Shown: positions 37,539 through 47,961 of the stretch, piece by piece
How the letters are laid out: each line of letters opens with the position of its first letter
How positions within the stretch are numbered: position 1 is the stretch's first letter
DNA from: an uncultured Rhodospirillales bacterium
GTDB taxonomy: Bacteria > Pseudomonadota > Alphaproteobacteria > Azospirillales > Azospirillaceae
Assembly (NCBI GenBank): GCA_903927615.1
Contig: CAIYNU010000090.1
Location: 1 to 62,781 of the forward strand
DNA: 62,781 nucleotides
Reading direction: 5' to 3'
Translations under genes and position numbers: made by a program
Notes under the pieces: generated by a model
Told to the model about the DNA's origin: nothing
Seen by the model: the letters and a program-made list of their open reading frames with translations, nothing else
The model's database searches: none

Positions 37539-39206
37539 TCAGGTTTCCTGGTAGAGCCAGTTGCGGAGGATGGCAACCGCCTCTTCCGGATGCTTTTCGA
37601 CGATTTCGCCGACCTTGCGCAAGGACGAGGCTCGCACCCGCCCTTCGACCCGATTGATGTCGATCATCTGCTCCAACTCCTCGTCGGCCTGAGCCGCCTC
37701 CAACGCCAGATCCTGGGCCAAGGCACCGGCCGGCGCGGCCAATTGGGCCGGCAACTGGGCCTGTTCGGCCAGCAGTTTCTCCATATCCTCTTCGGACTCC
37801 GCCGGCCGTTCGAACGCCCGGGTAATCAGCGGCCGGACCACCAGCAAGATGACCAGAATCGCGACGATGCCCAGGATCAGCATCTCCGCAATGCGGAAAA
37901 TATCCTCCTTGGGCATCCCCAGCAGCATATCCGTCGCACTGGTGAACTCGCCTTCGGGAATGGCGAAGCGCATATTCACGACTTCCAGGGTATCACCCCG
38001 GACCGCATCGTAGCCCACCGCCGAACGCACCAGCGCCGTGATCTGGTCGAGTTCTTCCTTGGGTCTTGGACTGTACGTGGCCGGCCCGCCCTTGGGATCC
38101 GTGGTGTACAGGCCATCGACCAGCACCGCCACCGACAGCTTGCGAACCTGCCCGACCTCGCGAACCTGGCTCTTGACCGTCTTGCTGATCTCGTAGTTGA
38201 CCGTTTCCTCGTTACGGTTGGTGCGATTGCTGGTGATGGGACCGGCGCCGCCGCTGTTGCTGCCGGCGCCACTGGGCACATTATTTTGGACCGTCACCGA
38301 CTCCATGGGGTCGCGGTCTTGCGCATCGGCCTTGTCGTCCACCGTCGCCGTCGACCGCACCACCTGGCCTTCGGGGTCATAGGTCTCGGAATTGGTGGTG
38401 ATCTGATCGTAGTCCAGATCGGCCGAAACCTCCGCGCGCACCTTGTCGTAACCGACGGTCCGGCCGACCAGTTCCTCGATGGTCCGGCCCAGTTTATGCT
38501 CGTAGGCCTGCCGCTTTTCGTCGGCGGTGGCGGCCATCGCTTCGGCGGTGTCGCTCCCGGTCCCGCGGGCCAGGAGTTTGCCGTGATCGTCGACGATCGC
38601 CACCTGATTCGGGTTGAGTTTGGGCACCGACGCCGCCAGCAGATGCTGGATCGCCGAAATCTGCTCGGGGTTGAGGTGGACGCCGGGCCGGAGTTTCAGG
38701 AACACGCTGGCGGTCGCGGCGGCCTCGGAGCGGCTGAACATTTCGCGCTTGGGCAGCACCAGATGGACCCGCGCCTGTTCAATGCCTTCCAGCGTCCCGA
38801 TGGTGCGCGCCATCTCGCCTTCCAGGGCCCGCATCTGATTGATGTTTTGGATGAAGCTGGTCGCGCCGAAGCTTTCGCCCTTGTCGAAAATCTCGTAGCC
38901 GACCGAACCGCCGCTCGGCAGACCGGCCTGAGCCATTTGCATGCGCAGGCGGCCGACCTGATCCTGGGGCACCAGGATGCGGGTGCCGGTGTCGTCGACC
39001 TTGTACGGAATCTTCAGGTCGTCAAGCTTCTTGGCAATCGCCCCGGCATCCGCGGTCTGAAGATCGGCGTAAAGCAACTCCATGTTCGGTTGGGACAGAC
39101 GGCCGGTCAGAAAGACGAAAAAGCCAAGGAGGGCTATGCCGACAACCGCGATGGCAGCAAGGCGAGCCGCGCCGAGATTGCGCAAGGTTTGCATAAACCC
39201 ATTCAC
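37539..39206 (-). CDS. fliF: Flagellar MS-ring protein FliF
   Basis: The 555-residue protein forms the MS ring. It has an N-terminal helix (~residues 13-33), ring-building motifs (LYADLQTADAGAIAKKLDDL, GYEIFDKGESFG, IEQARVHLVLPKREMF), a variable beta-collar region, a second helix (~438-458) and a C-terminal FliG-binding tail (RKVGEIVEKHPEEAVAILRNWL). The GTG at 39206 has GGAGA upstream and gives the typical short N-terminus. It is first in the fliF-fliG-fliH-fliN-motA-flbD cluster. Confidence 0.95.
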   Translation of the reverse strand: MNGFMQTLRNLGAARLAAIAVVGIALLGFFVFLTGRLSQPNMELLYADLQTADAGAIAKKLDDLKIPYKVDDTGTRILVPQDQVGRLRMQMAQAGLPSGGSVGYEIFDKGESFGATSFIQNINQMRALEGEMARTIGTLEGIEQARVHLVLPKREMFSRSEAAATASVFLKLRPGVHLNPEQISAIQHLLAASVPKLNPNQVAIVDDHGKLLARGTGSDTAEAMAATADEKRQAYEHKLGRTIEELVGRTVGYDKVRAEVSADLDYDQITTNSETYDPEGQVVRSTATVDDKADAQDRDPMESVTVQNNVPSGAGSNSGGAGPITSNRTNRNEETVNYEISKTVKSQVREVGQVRKLSVAVLVDGLYTTDPKGGPATYSPRPKEELDQITALVRSAVGYDAVRGDTLEVVNMRFAIPEGEFTSATDMLLGMPKEDIFRIAEMLILGIVAILVILLVVRPLITRAFERPAESEEDMEKLLAEQAQLPAQLAAPAGALAQDLALEAAQADEELEQMIDINRVEGRVRASSLRKVGEIVEKHPEEAVAILRNWLYQET

Positions 39207-39510
39207 GAAACAGATCTCCGAACGGCCACCGGCCAACCCGGCCGACAAAGGTGGTGGCGAGCCAGCCGACCCCTTTCATTATAATGTGTTTCCCCGACGA
39301 AAGGTGGGTTAATTTCCCGGCACAACCGGTCGCTCCGCCCGGCGCCCAAGGCGCGCCATGGCTGATCAACCGCACTCTTCATCCTGAAAGACACAGATCG
39401 CAAGGTCGGGACGGCTTACCACCGTCCCCGTGGTTTCTTTCCTTAACTTCCCGGTTCCCCGACGCCCTTCCGCTCCGCCCCCCCTCACGGGCGCTGTGAT
39501 CCCGTCAAAC
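39207..39510. other. Intergenic region upstream of fliF
   Basis: About 300 bases between the glycosyltransferase end and fliF hold the probable fliF promoter (39278-39312, listed separately) and a weak inverted repeat ACGGG/CCCGT near 39487-39504. No further gene is supported. Confidence 0.4.
39278..39312 (-). promoter_or_regulatory. Candidate CtrA-type promoter of the fliF operon
   Basis: On the minus strand a TTAA at 39312-39309 is followed after seven bases by TTCG, and a TATAAT lies at 39283-39278, placing the half-conserved CtrA box near the -35 position. This matches the arrangement of CtrA-activated class II flagellar promoters, but only one TTAA half is intact. Confidence 0.4.
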
Positions 39511-40632
39511 TCAGGTCTCGGCCAGCGCCAGGATCGCCCGAGCCCGCTGATCCCAGGTGTGGCAGTCACCGACCAGCCGCTGGCCGCCGTCGGCACGCGC
39601 CCGGGCAGCTTCGGGTTGTTCTGCGAGCCGGGTCAGTTGCACCGTCAGACTGTCCAGGTCATCGGGATCGATGAAGGCGACCTGATTTTCGTCCACCACT
39701 TCGGTCACGGGGCCAAGCCGGCTGACCACCGCCGGGGTCCCGCTGGCCAGCACCTCGAACAGCTTGAGCGGCGACATCCAGCGGTGGGTGCCGACCGCGC
39801 GGGTATAGGGCAACAGCACGCTGTGGTAGGACCGCAGCAGGCGGGGAATGGCGGCATGGGCGACCGCCGGCAGGACCAGTACGTTGGGTCGGTCGAGCCC
39901 ACGGGCCCGGGCGGCTTCGACCTCGGCCGGCGTGCCGCCGATCAGCACGAAGCCATGGCCAGGCAGCCCGCTGGCCGCCCTCGAGATCAGATCGAGGCCC
40001 CGTTCCGGGCGCAACGTCCCATAATAGAGGTGGACCGGCGCCGCCCGGTCGACACCCGCCGGCCACGGCCGCGCCGCTTGGGGTAACGGCTCGGCCTGGG
40101 CAAAGCGTGGGAAGTCGACCGCGTCGTGACAGGCCGCGACATGCGCGGCCGGCAGCCGGTAATCGCCGATCAGGTGCTCGCGCAGGCTTCCCGAAATGGC
40201 GACCCAGCGGACCCGCCGCCCCAGCAGCGGCAGCACCAGACGCGCCAGCGGCGACAGGTCCTGGTGCAATTCCAGCACCAGACGCGGCGTCAGCCATTGG
40301 CACGCCACGGCTACCCCCAAACTGCGGCTCACCACCACCGAGTCGGCCCCGCCCAGCCCGCGCACTTCGGGCATCAGGCGGGCGGCGAACTCGGCATACC
40401 GGGCTTTGCCGTACCGGGTCCGACAGGGAATCGGCCGGCGGTCGATCGGCAGTTCGGCCAGGGCTTGGACCATCGGACCATAAGCCGGCCACACGTAGGT
40501 GACGCGACAACCAATCCGCGCAAAGGCTGCCAGCATCTGACAGGTCTGAAGAACATGCGCGGTCTCGGCCTCCATGATCATGTTGTTGGCCACGATCACG
40601 GACGCCGGTCGGGCGGAAACAAGGTTGGGCAT
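39511..40632 (-). CDS. Glycosyltransferase (GT-B, family 4-like)
   Basis: The 373-residue GT-B enzyme has an N-terminal domain (ANNMIMEAETAHVLQ, VVVSRSLGVAVACQ, LELHQDLSP) and a donor domain with LYYGTLRPERGLDL and SPLKLFEVLASGTPAVVS, the nucleotide-sugar-binding signature. The acceptor is unknown; flagellin or surface polysaccharide glycosylation are both conceivable given the flagellar neighbours. The ATG at 40632 has AAGGGC upstream. It lies 141 bases after argG on the same strand. Confidence 0.8.
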   Translation of the reverse strand: MPNLVSARPASVIVANNMIMEAETAHVLQTCQMLAAFARIGCRVTYVWPAYGPMVQALAELPIDRRPIPCRTRYGKARYAEFAARLMPEVRGLGGADSVVVSRSLGVAVACQWLTPRLVLELHQDLSPLARLVLPLLGRRVRWVAISGSLREHLIGDYRLPAAHVAACHDAVDFPRFAQAEPLPQAARPWPAGVDRAAPVHLYYGTLRPERGLDLISRAASGLPGHGFVLIGGTPAEVEAARARGLDRPNVLVLPAVAHAAIPRLLRSYHSVLLPYTRAVGTHRWMSPLKLFEVLASGTPAVVSRLGPVTEVVDENQVAFIDPDDLDSLTVQLTRLAEQPEAARARADGGQRLVGDCHTWDQRARAILALAET

Positions 40633-40773
40633 CGGCCCTTGTGGCGTTAGAGGAGAAGTTGCCTGGGACGGCTCGGCGCCGCGGCCAGGAGCCGTGCCCC
40701 CGGCCGCCGCCAAGGGCTGATCCCTTGGCACCCATGACGACGGACTGAAGCCGGGACGAGCGCCCCGGCCTGA

Positions 40774-42003
40774 TTACCGGTCCCGGGCCATGCGCCCCAG
40801 CCGGAGCCTCAAGGCGTTGAGCTTGATGAAGCCCTCTGCGTCCTGTTGGTTGTAGACGCTGTCCGCCTCGAACGTCACATAGTCCAGGCGGTAAAGCGAG
40901 TTCGGCGACTTGCGGCCCGCCACCGAGACATTCCCCTTGAACAGCTTCAGCCGGACCACGCCCGCCACCCGCTCCTGGGTCTGGTCGATCAGCGCCTGCA
41001 ACGCCTCACGCTCCGGGCTGTACCAGAAGCCGTTATAGATCAGCTCGGCATAGCGCGGCATCAGCTCGTCTTTGAGATGCATGGCGCCGCGGTCGAGGGT
41101 CAGGCTTTCCACCGCCCGATGGGCAACGCTGAGAATGGTTCCGCCCGGAGTCTCGTAGACGCCGCGGCTCTTCATGCCGACGTACCGGTTCTCCACCAGA
41201 TCCAACCGGCCGATGCCGTTGGCGCCGCCCAGGTCATTGAGCCGGGCCAGCAACCGGGCCGGCGACATCGCCTCGCCATCCACCGCCACGGCATCGCCCC
41301 GTTCAAAGGCGATTTCCACGTAGGTGGCCTTGTCGGGCGCCTTTTCCGGCGCCACGGTGCGGGTGAACATGTCCTCGTCGGGCTCGACCCACGGGTCTTC
41401 CAGCGCCTTCCCCTCGTAGGAAATATGCAGAAGGTTGGCGTCGGTGGAATAAGGCGCCTCGCCGCGCTTGTCCTTGGCGATGGGAATCTGATGCTTCTCG
41501 GCGTATTCGATCAGCTTGGTGCGGGAATTCAACTCCCACTGGCGCCAGGGCGCAATCACCTTGATTTCTGGCTTCAAGGCGTAATAGGTCAGCTCGAATC
41601 GCACCTGATCGTTGCCCTTGCCAGTGGCACCGTGCGCGACGGCATCGGCACCAACCATGCGGGCGATCTCGATCTGACGCTTGCCGATCAGCGGCCGGGC
41701 AATGGAGGTGCCGAGCAGATACACCCCTTCATAAAGCGCGTTGGCCCGGAACATCGGAAACACGAAGTCCCGCACGAATTCCTCGCGCAGATCGTCGATG
41801 AAGATGTTTTGGGGCTTCACGCCCAGCAATTCGGCCTTGTGGCGCGCGGGCTCGACCTCTTCGCCCTGTCCGAGATCGGCGGTGAAGGTCACGATCTCGC
41901 AACGGTAGGTTTCCTGAAGCCAGCGCAGAATGACCGAGGTATCGAGTCCGCCCGAATAGGCCAGGACCACTTTCTTGATGTCTGTGGGCGCAACGAAGCT
42001 CAT
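40774..42003 (-). CDS. argG: Argininosuccinate synthase
   Basis: The 409-residue enzyme condenses citrulline and aspartate with ATP in arginine synthesis. It begins with the PP-loop [18 protein letters not shown] and has [10 protein letters not shown] and [18 protein letters not shown]-type segments of the family. It follows lysA by 88 bases; argH lies three genes upstream, so both last arginine steps are encoded in one strand block. Confidence 0.96.
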   Translation of the reverse strand: MSFVAPTDIKKVVLAYSGGLDTSVILRWLQETYRCEIVTFTADLGQGEEVEPARHKAELLGVKPQNIFIDDLREEFVRDFVFPMFRANALYEGVYLLGTSIARPLIGKRQIEIARMVGADAVAHGATGKGNDQVRFELTYYALKPEIKVIAPWRQWELNSRTKLIEYAEKHQIPIAKDKRGEAPYSTDANLLHISYEGKALEDPWVEPDEDMFTRTVAPEKAPDKATYVEIAFERGDAVAVDGEAMSPARLLARLNDLGGANGIGRLDLVENRYVGMKSRGVYETPGGTILSVAHRAVESLTLDRGAMHLKDELMPRYAELIYNGFWYSPEREALQALIDQTQERVAGVVRLKLFKGNVSVAGRKSPNSLYRLDYVTFEADSVYNQQDAEGFIKLNALRLRLGRMARDR

Positions 42004-42091
42004 GGAGTAACCCGCATCCAAGGGAACAGGGACGATCGTTCAGCGTAAGATTACGGTGGCCCGCCGGTTCCTGCAAGCCGGTTGCCACACC

Positions 42092-43354
42092 TCACTCCAG
42101 CCATGACGGCAGGCGATCCAACGCCAGCAACGCGGCACAGTCGACGCGCGGGCGAATGACGGCGAAGCGGTCGCCGTCCACCAGCACCTCGGGAACCAGC
42201 GGTCGGGTGTTATAGGTCGAGGCCATCACCGCGCCGTAAGCGCCGGCCGACAGCACCGCCATCAGATCGCCGGGCCGGGGCGCGACCAACGGCCGTTGCA
42301 CGGCGAAGGTATCGCCGGTTTCGCACACCGGTCCGACCACGTCGAACGGCTCGGCGACGCTGCCCGGCATCGGTTCGGCCACCGGCAGAATGCCGTGCCA
42401 GGCGTCGTACAGGCTGGGCCGGATCAGGTCGTTCATGGCCGCGTCGACGATGACGAAGCGACGATGCAGGCCGGTTTTGACATAGAGCACCCGGGTCAGC
42501 AGCACCCCGGCATTGCCGACCAGGGCGCGCCCCGGTTCCAGCAGAACCCGGCAGCCCAAACCCTGAGTCGCCTCCGCCACCAGCGCCGCGTAGTCGGTCG
42601 GCGTGGGTGGGGTTTCCTCCCGGTAAACGATGCCCAGCCCGCCGCCGAGATCAAGCCGGTCGATGGCATGGCCATCGGCGCGCAAGGCCTGGACCAGATG
42701 GGCCGCCTTTTTGAACGCGGCCCGGAACGGTGCCAGACTGGTCAATTGGGAGCCGATATGCACCGCCACCCCCACGGCCCGCACCCCGGGCAATCCCGCG
42801 GCAAAGGCGTAAGCCTCGCGGGCATGGTCGATGTCGATGCCGAACTTGTTCTCTTTGCGGCCGGTGGAGATTTTGTGATGCGTGCCGGCGTCGATGTCGG
42901 GATTGACCCGCAACGCCACCGGCGCGGTCACGCCCAAGCCCGCCGCGACCTGGCTCAGCGCCTCGAGTTCCGGCAGCGACTCGACATTGAGCTGGAAAAT
43001 ACCGGCGGTCAGCGCCGCCTTCATCTCGGCCCGAGTCTTGCCGACGCCGGAAAAGACGATGCGGTCGGCCGGGATGCCGGCGGCCAGGGCCCGCATCAGC
43101 TCCCCTTCCGAGACCACGTCGGCTCCGGCGCCCAGCCGGGCCAGCGTCCCCACCACCGCCAGGTTGGAATTGGCCTTGAGCGCATAACAAATACCGGCGT
43201 CCTGGCCGGCAAAGGCCGCGGCAAACGCCCGATACCCGTCGGCAAGAACCGAGCCGGCGTAACAATACACCGGCGTTCCCACCGCCTCCGCCACCCGGGC
43301 CAACGAAACCGCCTCGGCGTGAAACCAGCCGGCGCGATAGGCAAACGCGGTCAT
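42092..43354 (-). CDS. lysA: Diaminopimelate decarboxylase
   Basis: The 420-residue PLP enzyme makes lysine from meso-diaminopimelate. It has the PLP lysine in CYALKANSN, the HIGSQ and GGGLGI motifs, EPGRALVGNAG, and CETGD with the active-site Cys. The ATG at 43354 overlaps the lipoprotein stop in an ATGA, giving translational coupling. Confidence 0.95.
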   Translation of the reverse strand: MTAFAYRAGWFHAEAVSLARVAEAVGTPVYCYAGSVLADGYRAFAAAFAGQDAGICYALKANSNLAVVGTLARLGAGADVVSEGELMRALAAGIPADRIVFSGVGKTRAEMKAALTAGIFQLNVESLPELEALSQVAAGLGVTAPVALRVNPDIDAGTHHKISTGRKENKFGIDIDHAREAYAFAAGLPGVRAVGVAVHIGSQLTSLAPFRAAFKKAAHLVQALRADGHAIDRLDLGGGLGIVYREETPPTPTDYAALVAEATQGLGCRVLLEPGRALVGNAGVLLTRVLYVKTGLHRRFVIVDAAMNDLIRPSLYDAWHGILPVAEPMPGSVAEPFDVVGPVCETGDTFAVQRPLVAPRPGDLMAVLSAGAYGAVMASTYNTRPLVPEVLVDGDRFAVIRPRVDCAALLALDRLPSWLE

Positions 43355-43794
43355 GGCCTGGCCGGAAAAGTGCCGGAGGTCCCCAACGCCCCACCCGGCT
43401 GCAAATCTTGCGGCCGGATAATCTGAGGATAGGTCTGCTGGGGCGTCTGCGGCAGCGTCGGAGGTGTGGCTGGGGTCGATGTGTCTGTGGGGGCGGGCGG
43501 AATGATCGTCGCCGACGGCGGAACAGTCCCCGGGGGATCCAACCTCGTCACCGGGTAGGTTCGGGGATACGCGGCGGCGTCCGGACCGGCATCTTCGGCC
43601 GGAATGACACGGCCGGGCTTGCGGCCGCAGCCCGCCAGCGCCAGGGCGGTCCCGGCCAACACCATGCCGGCAAAGCCACGACGGCTCGGCCGGGCCGTGT
43701 CGGCCACGGGGCTCAGGGGTGCCACGGTAGTCATGGGTGATACGCTCCCGGATGTCGGAGTCACAGATCTCGGATTGACAGGGGTCAGGCTCAT
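43351..43794 (-). CDS. Small LptM-like lipoprotein
   Basis: The 147-residue product contains a lipoprotein signal: [19 protein letters not shown] with lipobox LAGC, followed by GRKPGRV, then a Pro/Thr-rich tail. Its place between argH and lysA is where the LptM/YifL-type lipoprotein gene often sits. It starts in an ATGA overlap with argH; ATG 43734 would shorten an unusually long N-region of about 37 residues. The SRRGFAG stretch resembles a twin-arginine motif, which is unusual for this family. Conservation of the tail is doubtful. Confidence 0.65.
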   Translation of the reverse strand: MSLTPVNPRSVTPTSGSVSPMTTVAPLSPVADTARPSRRGFAGMVLAGTALALAGCGRKPGRVIPAEDAGPDAAAYPRTYPVTRLDPPGTVPPSATIIPPAPTDTSTPATPPTLPQTPQQTYPQIIRPQDLQPGGALGTSGTFPARP

Positions 43795-45224
43795 AGGAAA
43801 CGCTCCCGGGCGCACGCCGCCGCCGCACGAACCCGCTCGGGAGCGGTCCCGCCGAAGCTCCGGCGGCTGGCCACCGAGGCGTCAAGGCTCAGCGCGCGGT
43901 AAACGTCGGCGGTGATCCGCGGCTCCACCCCTTGCAGGGTCGCCAGGTCCAAGGCGGCCAGCCCCTTGCCCTGGTCGTCGGCCAGCCGGACCAGCCGGCC
44001 GGTGACGTGGTGAGCCTCCCGAAACGGCATCCCCAGTTCCTGAACCAGCCAGTCGGCCAGATCGGTGGCGGTCAGGAAGCCGCGTTCGGCGGCTCGGCGC
44101 ATAGCGGCCGGGTCGGCAACCATGTCGCGCACCATGCCGGCGGTCGCCGCCAGGCACAGGGCCAGCGTGTCATCGGTTTCGAACACCGGCTCCTTGTCCT
44201 CCTGCATGTCCTTGGAATACGCCAGCGGCAGCCCCTTAAGCGCCACCAGCAGCCCGGTCAGGGCACCGATCACCCGCCCGGCTTTGGCCCGAACCAGCTC
44301 GGCGGCATCCGGGTTGCGCTTTTGGGGCATGATGGAACTGCCGGTGGTAAAGGCATCCGAGAGCCGGATGAAGCCGAACTGCGCGGTGCACCAGACCACG
44401 ATCTCTTCGGCAAAGCGCGACAGGTGAATCGCGGCGATGGCCGCACCCGCCAGATAATCCAGCGCAAAGTCACGATCGGAAACCGCGTCCAGGGAATTGG
44501 CGGTGGGCCGGTCGAAACCGAGCGCCGCCGCGGTCTGGTCGCGGTCGATGGGATAGGGGGTGCCGGCCAGGGCCGCCGACCCCAGCGGGCACTCGTTGAG
44601 CCGCGCCCGGGCGGCGCCGGCCCGGCTGCGGTCGCGCCCGAACATCTCGACATAGGCCAGCAGGTGATGACCGAAGGTCACCGGCTGGGCGGGTTGCAGG
44701 TGGGTGAAGCCCGGCATGACCGTCGCGGCATGACGCTCGGCCTGCTCGATCAGCGCCGCCTGAAGGTCGCAAAGACCGGCATCGAGCCGGTCCAGGGCCT
44801 CCCGGACCCACAGCTTGAAGTCGGTCGCCACCTGATCATTGCGCGAGCGCGCGGTGTGCAGGCGTTTGGCCGGCTCGCCGATCAGTTCCGCCAGCCGGGA
44901 CTCGACGTTCATGTGGATGTCTTCGAGGGCGGTCTTGAACGGGAAGACCCCCGAGTCGATTTCCTGGAGAACCTGAGTGAGGCCGGCTTGAATCCGCCGG
45001 GCATCGTCTTCCGAGAGGATGCCCTGCCGGCACAGCATGGCGGCATGGGCCTGGGAGCCGGCAATATCCTGCGCCGCCAGCTTGCGGTCAAAGCCGATGG
45101 AGGCGTTAATCCGCTCCATGATGGCGGCCGGACCGGCGGCGAAGCGGCCACCCCACAACTGGTTGGCGCCCGGTTCGGCGGTCGGCGCGGCGACGGTATC
45201 GGAGGACGGATCGGTGATGGACAT
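43791..45224 (-). CDS. argH: Argininosuccinate lyase
   Basis: The 477-residue enzyme releases arginine and fumarate from argininosuccinate. It has LWGGRF at the N-terminus, [33 protein letters not shown] and the catalytic loop [12 protein letters not shown]. The ATG at 45224 gives the family start; longer frames upstream overlap the divergent TlpA-like gene. Confidence 0.95.
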   Translation of the reverse strand: MSITDPSSDTVAAPTAEPGANQLWGGRFAAGPAAIMERINASIGFDRKLAAQDIAGSQAHAAMLCRQGILSEDDARRIQAGLTQVLQEIDSGVFPFKTALEDIHMNVESRLAELIGEPAKRLHTARSRNDQVATDFKLWVREALDRLDAGLCDLQAALIEQAERHAATVMPGFTHLQPAQPVTFGHHLLAYVEMFGRDRSRAGAARARLNECPLGSAALAGTPYPIDRDQTAAALGFDRPTANSLDAVSDRDFALDYLAGAAIAAIHLSRFAEEIVVWCTAQFGFIRLSDAFTTGSSIMPQKRNPDAAELVRAKAGRVIGALTGLLVALKGLPLAYSKDMQEDKEPVFETDDTLALCLAATAGMVRDMVADPAAMRRAAERGFLTATDLADWLVQELGMPFREAHHVTGRLVRLADDQGKGLAALDLATLQGVEPRITADVYRALSLDASVASRRSFGGTAPERVRAAAACARERFL

Positions 45225-45264
45225 CTCGGGACGCGGAAGATCGGTGGACGGTTCGGACGGTACT

Positions 45265-45843
45265 ATGCGCGTTTTGCGCGCCGTCGCAATGGCGCTGTTG
45301 CTGCCGGGGCTGTTGATTTCGATGCCGGCGGCGGCGGACGACGCGCACCCGTTCGCACCGGCCCCGTCGTTGCTGCCCGCCCCGGCCATGAGCTTCGTGG
45401 ACGGCACCGGCCGACGGCTCGGACTGAACGCCTTCGCCGGCAAGCTGGTGCTGCTCAATCTGTGGGCCACGTGGTGCCCGCCCTGCGTCGCGGAAATGCC
45501 GGCCCTGGATCGCCTGGCGGCCCGGTTCGGCGGCGACGATTTCGACGTGGTGGCGGTCGCCATGGACCACGGCGGCCGGCGGACCGTCGAGCCGTTCCTG
45601 CAACGCCACGGCCTGGACCATCTGGCGCTCTATTTGGACCCCGAGGCCGCGGCGCTCCGGGCCTGGAACACCAACAGCCTGCCGACGTCGGTCCTGATCG
45701 ATCAGGACGGCCGGGTGCTGGGCCGCATCGAAGGCGAAGCCGACTGGGACTCCCCCGAAGCCCAAGCCTTGATCCGCCACTTCCTGGTCAGGCCGGCCCC
45801 GACCGCACCCAGCCGGCAGGGAGTGATCAAGACCAGCGGGTGA
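45265..45843 (+). CDS. TlpA-like thiol:disulfide interchange protein
   Basis: The 192-residue protein has a signal peptide (residues 1-24, ending AAADD) and a periplasmic thioredoxin fold with the CxxC motif WATWCPPC and the cis-Pro region SLPTSVLID. It probably reduces or maintains disulfides, for example in cytochrome c maturation. It is divergent from argH, an arrangement common in alphaproteobacteria. Confidence 0.88.
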   Translation: MRVLRAVAMALLLPGLLISMPAAADDAHPFAPAPSLLPAPAMSFVDGTGRRLGLNAFAGKLVLLNLWATWCPPCVAEMPALDRLAARFGGDDFDVVAVAMDHGGRRTVEPFLQRHGLDHLALYLDPEAAALRAWNTNSLPTSVLIDQDGRVLGRIEGEADWDSPEAQALIRHFLVRPAPTAPSRQGVIKTSG

Positions 45844-46014
45844 GGTCGAAACCGGACGATCCCCCCGTCGCGGGCCAGCGCAGACGTCCGGGCGGCTTTA
45901 CGAGCTGGAAGCCATGTGAGGTTCGTTCTATGATATCGGAAACGCCCATGAGATAGACGCACTGCCTGTTTATCTTTAACCAGCCCGCCGCCAGGCACGG
46001 CGCCAGGGGCGATC

Positions 46015-47202
46015 ATGACGCTCGAAAGCATCAGGCTACGAAATTTTAAAGGGTTCCAGAATGCTGCCCTTGAGGGTCTTCCCCGCTTTAGCGTCGTGAT
46101 CGGGGCCAATGGTACCGGAAAGACAACGCTCTTCGACGTCTTCGGCTTTCTGCGTGACTGTCTTAATCACAACGTCCGGCAAGCCTTGGAAAAGCGTGGG
46201 AAATTTCGTGAGGTGGTCAGCCGTGGACACGAAGACGAAACCATCGACCTGGAAATCCAGTTCCGAGCCGAGATTTCCGGAGTCGAACGACTGGTTACCT
46301 ACCGGCTGGAAATCGGTCAGGAACAGGGTAAGCCCCAGGTTTTTCGAGAAATTCTACGCTACAAGCGGGACGCCAGCGGCAGACCTTTTCACTTCCTTGA
46401 TTTTACCAAAGGATGCGGTTTCGCGATCACCAATGAAGAAGAGTTCTATAAGCGTGATCAGCAACTGACCATCGAGCAACAGCTCCTAGATTCGCCGGAC
46501 ATTCTGGCGATCAAGGGACTAGGGCAATTCCAACGCTTCAAGGCGGCCAGCGTCTTCCGGCAAATGATCGAGAACTGGCATGTCTCTGACTTTCATGTCA
46601 CCGCCGCTCGGGGGCGGAAGGAAGCCGGTTATGCCGAGCATTTATCCACCGATGGTGGCAATTTGCCCCTAGTCGCGCAGTACCTCTATGAAAATCATCC
46701 CAAAAAATTCAATGATATTCTGGAGCGGATGCGTCAGCGGATTCCTGGCTTCACCAATATTGAGGCGAAATTAACTGAAGACGGCCATCTGATCCTGCGT
46801 TACCAGGACGGCGCATTTCGAGATCCCTTTATCGATCGCTTCGTGTCTGACGGCACGATCAAGATGTTCGCCTATCTGGTCCTACTTCATGATCCCCAGC
46901 CCCATCCGTTGCTGTGCATTGAAGAACCCGAAAACCAGCTCTATCCAGGCCTTATGGCCGAGTTGGCCGAAGAATTCCGGCTTTATGCCAATCGCGGCGG
47001 ACAGATCCTGGCCTCCACCCATTCCCCCGATTTTCTCAACGCCACCCGTCTGAACGAAGTGTTCTGGCTGGTCAAGCGCAACGGTTTTACTGAAATCCAC
47101 CGTGCCAGCGACGATCCGGTTCTATGCGCTTATATGGCGGACGGTGACCAGATGGGGCACCTGTGGAAGCAGGGGTTTTTCGCCGGAGCCGATCCCGCAT
47201 GA
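46015..47202 (+). CDS. AAA family ATPase (SMC/OLD-like)
   Basis: The 395-residue ATPase has Walker A GANGTGKTT (30-38) right after a typical IRLRNFKGFQ start, a helical insertion, a signature-like SDGTIKMFAYLVLL, Walker B LLCIEEPENQLYP and an H-loop STHSPDFLNA. These are hallmarks of the AAA_15/AAA_21 class seen in anti-phage proteins such as OLD and PARIS. It overlaps the following DUF4276 gene in an ATGA. Codon use and GC are lower than in flanking housekeeping genes, suggesting acquisition by transfer. Confidence 0.85.
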   Translation: MTLESIRLRNFKGFQNAALEGLPRFSVVIGANGTGKTTLFDVFGFLRDCLNHNVRQALEKRGKFREVVSRGHEDETIDLEIQFRAEISGVERLVTYRLEIGQEQGKPQVFREILRYKRDASGRPFHFLDFTKGCGFAITNEEEFYKRDQQLTIEQQLLDSPDILAIKGLGQFQRFKAASVFRQMIENWHVSDFHVTAARGRKEAGYAEHLSTDGGNLPLVAQYLYENHPKKFNDILERMRQRIPGFTNIEAKLTEDGHLILRYQDGAFRDPFIDRFVSDGTIKMFAYLVLLHDPQPHPLLCIEEPENQLYPGLMAELAEEFRLYANRGGQILASTHSPDFLNATRLNEVFWLVKRNGFTEIHRASDDPVLCAYMADGDQMGHLWKQGFFAGADPA

Positions 47203-47865
47203 CCGAACTGGTGTTTCTGCTCGAAGAGCCGTCCGCGCGGGAGATGCTGAGAGGCCTGCTCCCCCGAATTTTGCCTCCAGGCGTTTCGTTCCGCCTGATC
47301 GCCTTCGAAGGCAAACAGAATCTTGAAGGGCAACTGGCCCTGAAAATCCGCGGTTATCGCGTTCCCGATGCCCGCTTCATCGTCATTCGAGACCAGGACA
47401 GCGGGGATTGCCGACGCATCAAGGCAAAGCTGAAGGCGCTGTGCGCCGGGGCTGGACACGAATCGGCGCTGATCCGGATCGCATGCCGGGAATTGGAGAG
47501 CTGGTACTCTGGCCGACCTTGCCGCCGTCGAACAGGCTTTAAAGGTGCCCGGCCTGACCCGGCTTCAGAAAACCCATAAATTCAGCGAGCCCGACACGCT
47601 CGGATCACCGTCCCATGAACTGGATCGGATCACCAAAGGACTCTACCAGAAAATCGGCGGCTCGCGGGCGATTGGCCTGCACCTCAATCCCCTGAATACC
47701 CGCTCTCCGAGCTTCACTGCCCTGGTCACCGGCATCCGGAAGTTGATCGATACGATCGGTGCGGCCCCTCAGACGGGGCTCCGGCCTCCGGCAGCGTTGA
47801 CCGATCAGTCCGAAGACGAGGATCATCGGGGCGGGCCACAACCGGACTTGCCTTGGTCAGTCTGA
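47199..47865 (+). pseudogene. DUF4276 (Toprim-like) gene with a single-base frameshift
   Basis: The first 103 codons encode a Toprim-like start (ELVFLLEEPSA, VIRDQDSGDC with a DxD) ending in CRELESWY. After an extra T at about 47508 the reading continues one frame over with LADLAAVEQALKVPGLTRLQ through SRAIGLHLNPLNTRSPSF, which is the expected C-terminal half of DUF4276. The joined product would be about 221 residues. No slippery run is visible, so an inactivating indel or a sequencing error is likelier than programmed shifting. It partners the AAA ATPase. Confidence 0.8.
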
Positions 47866-47961
47866 CCTCGTACACTCTTTGGGCCCGATCCGGTGGACAA
47901 CGACGCGCACAACGGCAGGCGGCCCGCTCGACGGCAGACAACGAGAGCAAGGACCCTTAAA

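Noticed and set aside
36048-39284. Very long plus-strand reading frame (over 1,000 codons)
   Set aside because: It lies antisense to fliH, fliG and fliF, is rich in His/Arg/Gln shadow composition and has no domain; typical for high-GC antisense frames.
47163-47865. Programmed +1 frameshift in the DUF4276 gene
   Set aside because: No slippery run, stop codon or rare-codon pause at the switch point; an indel or sequencing error is simpler.
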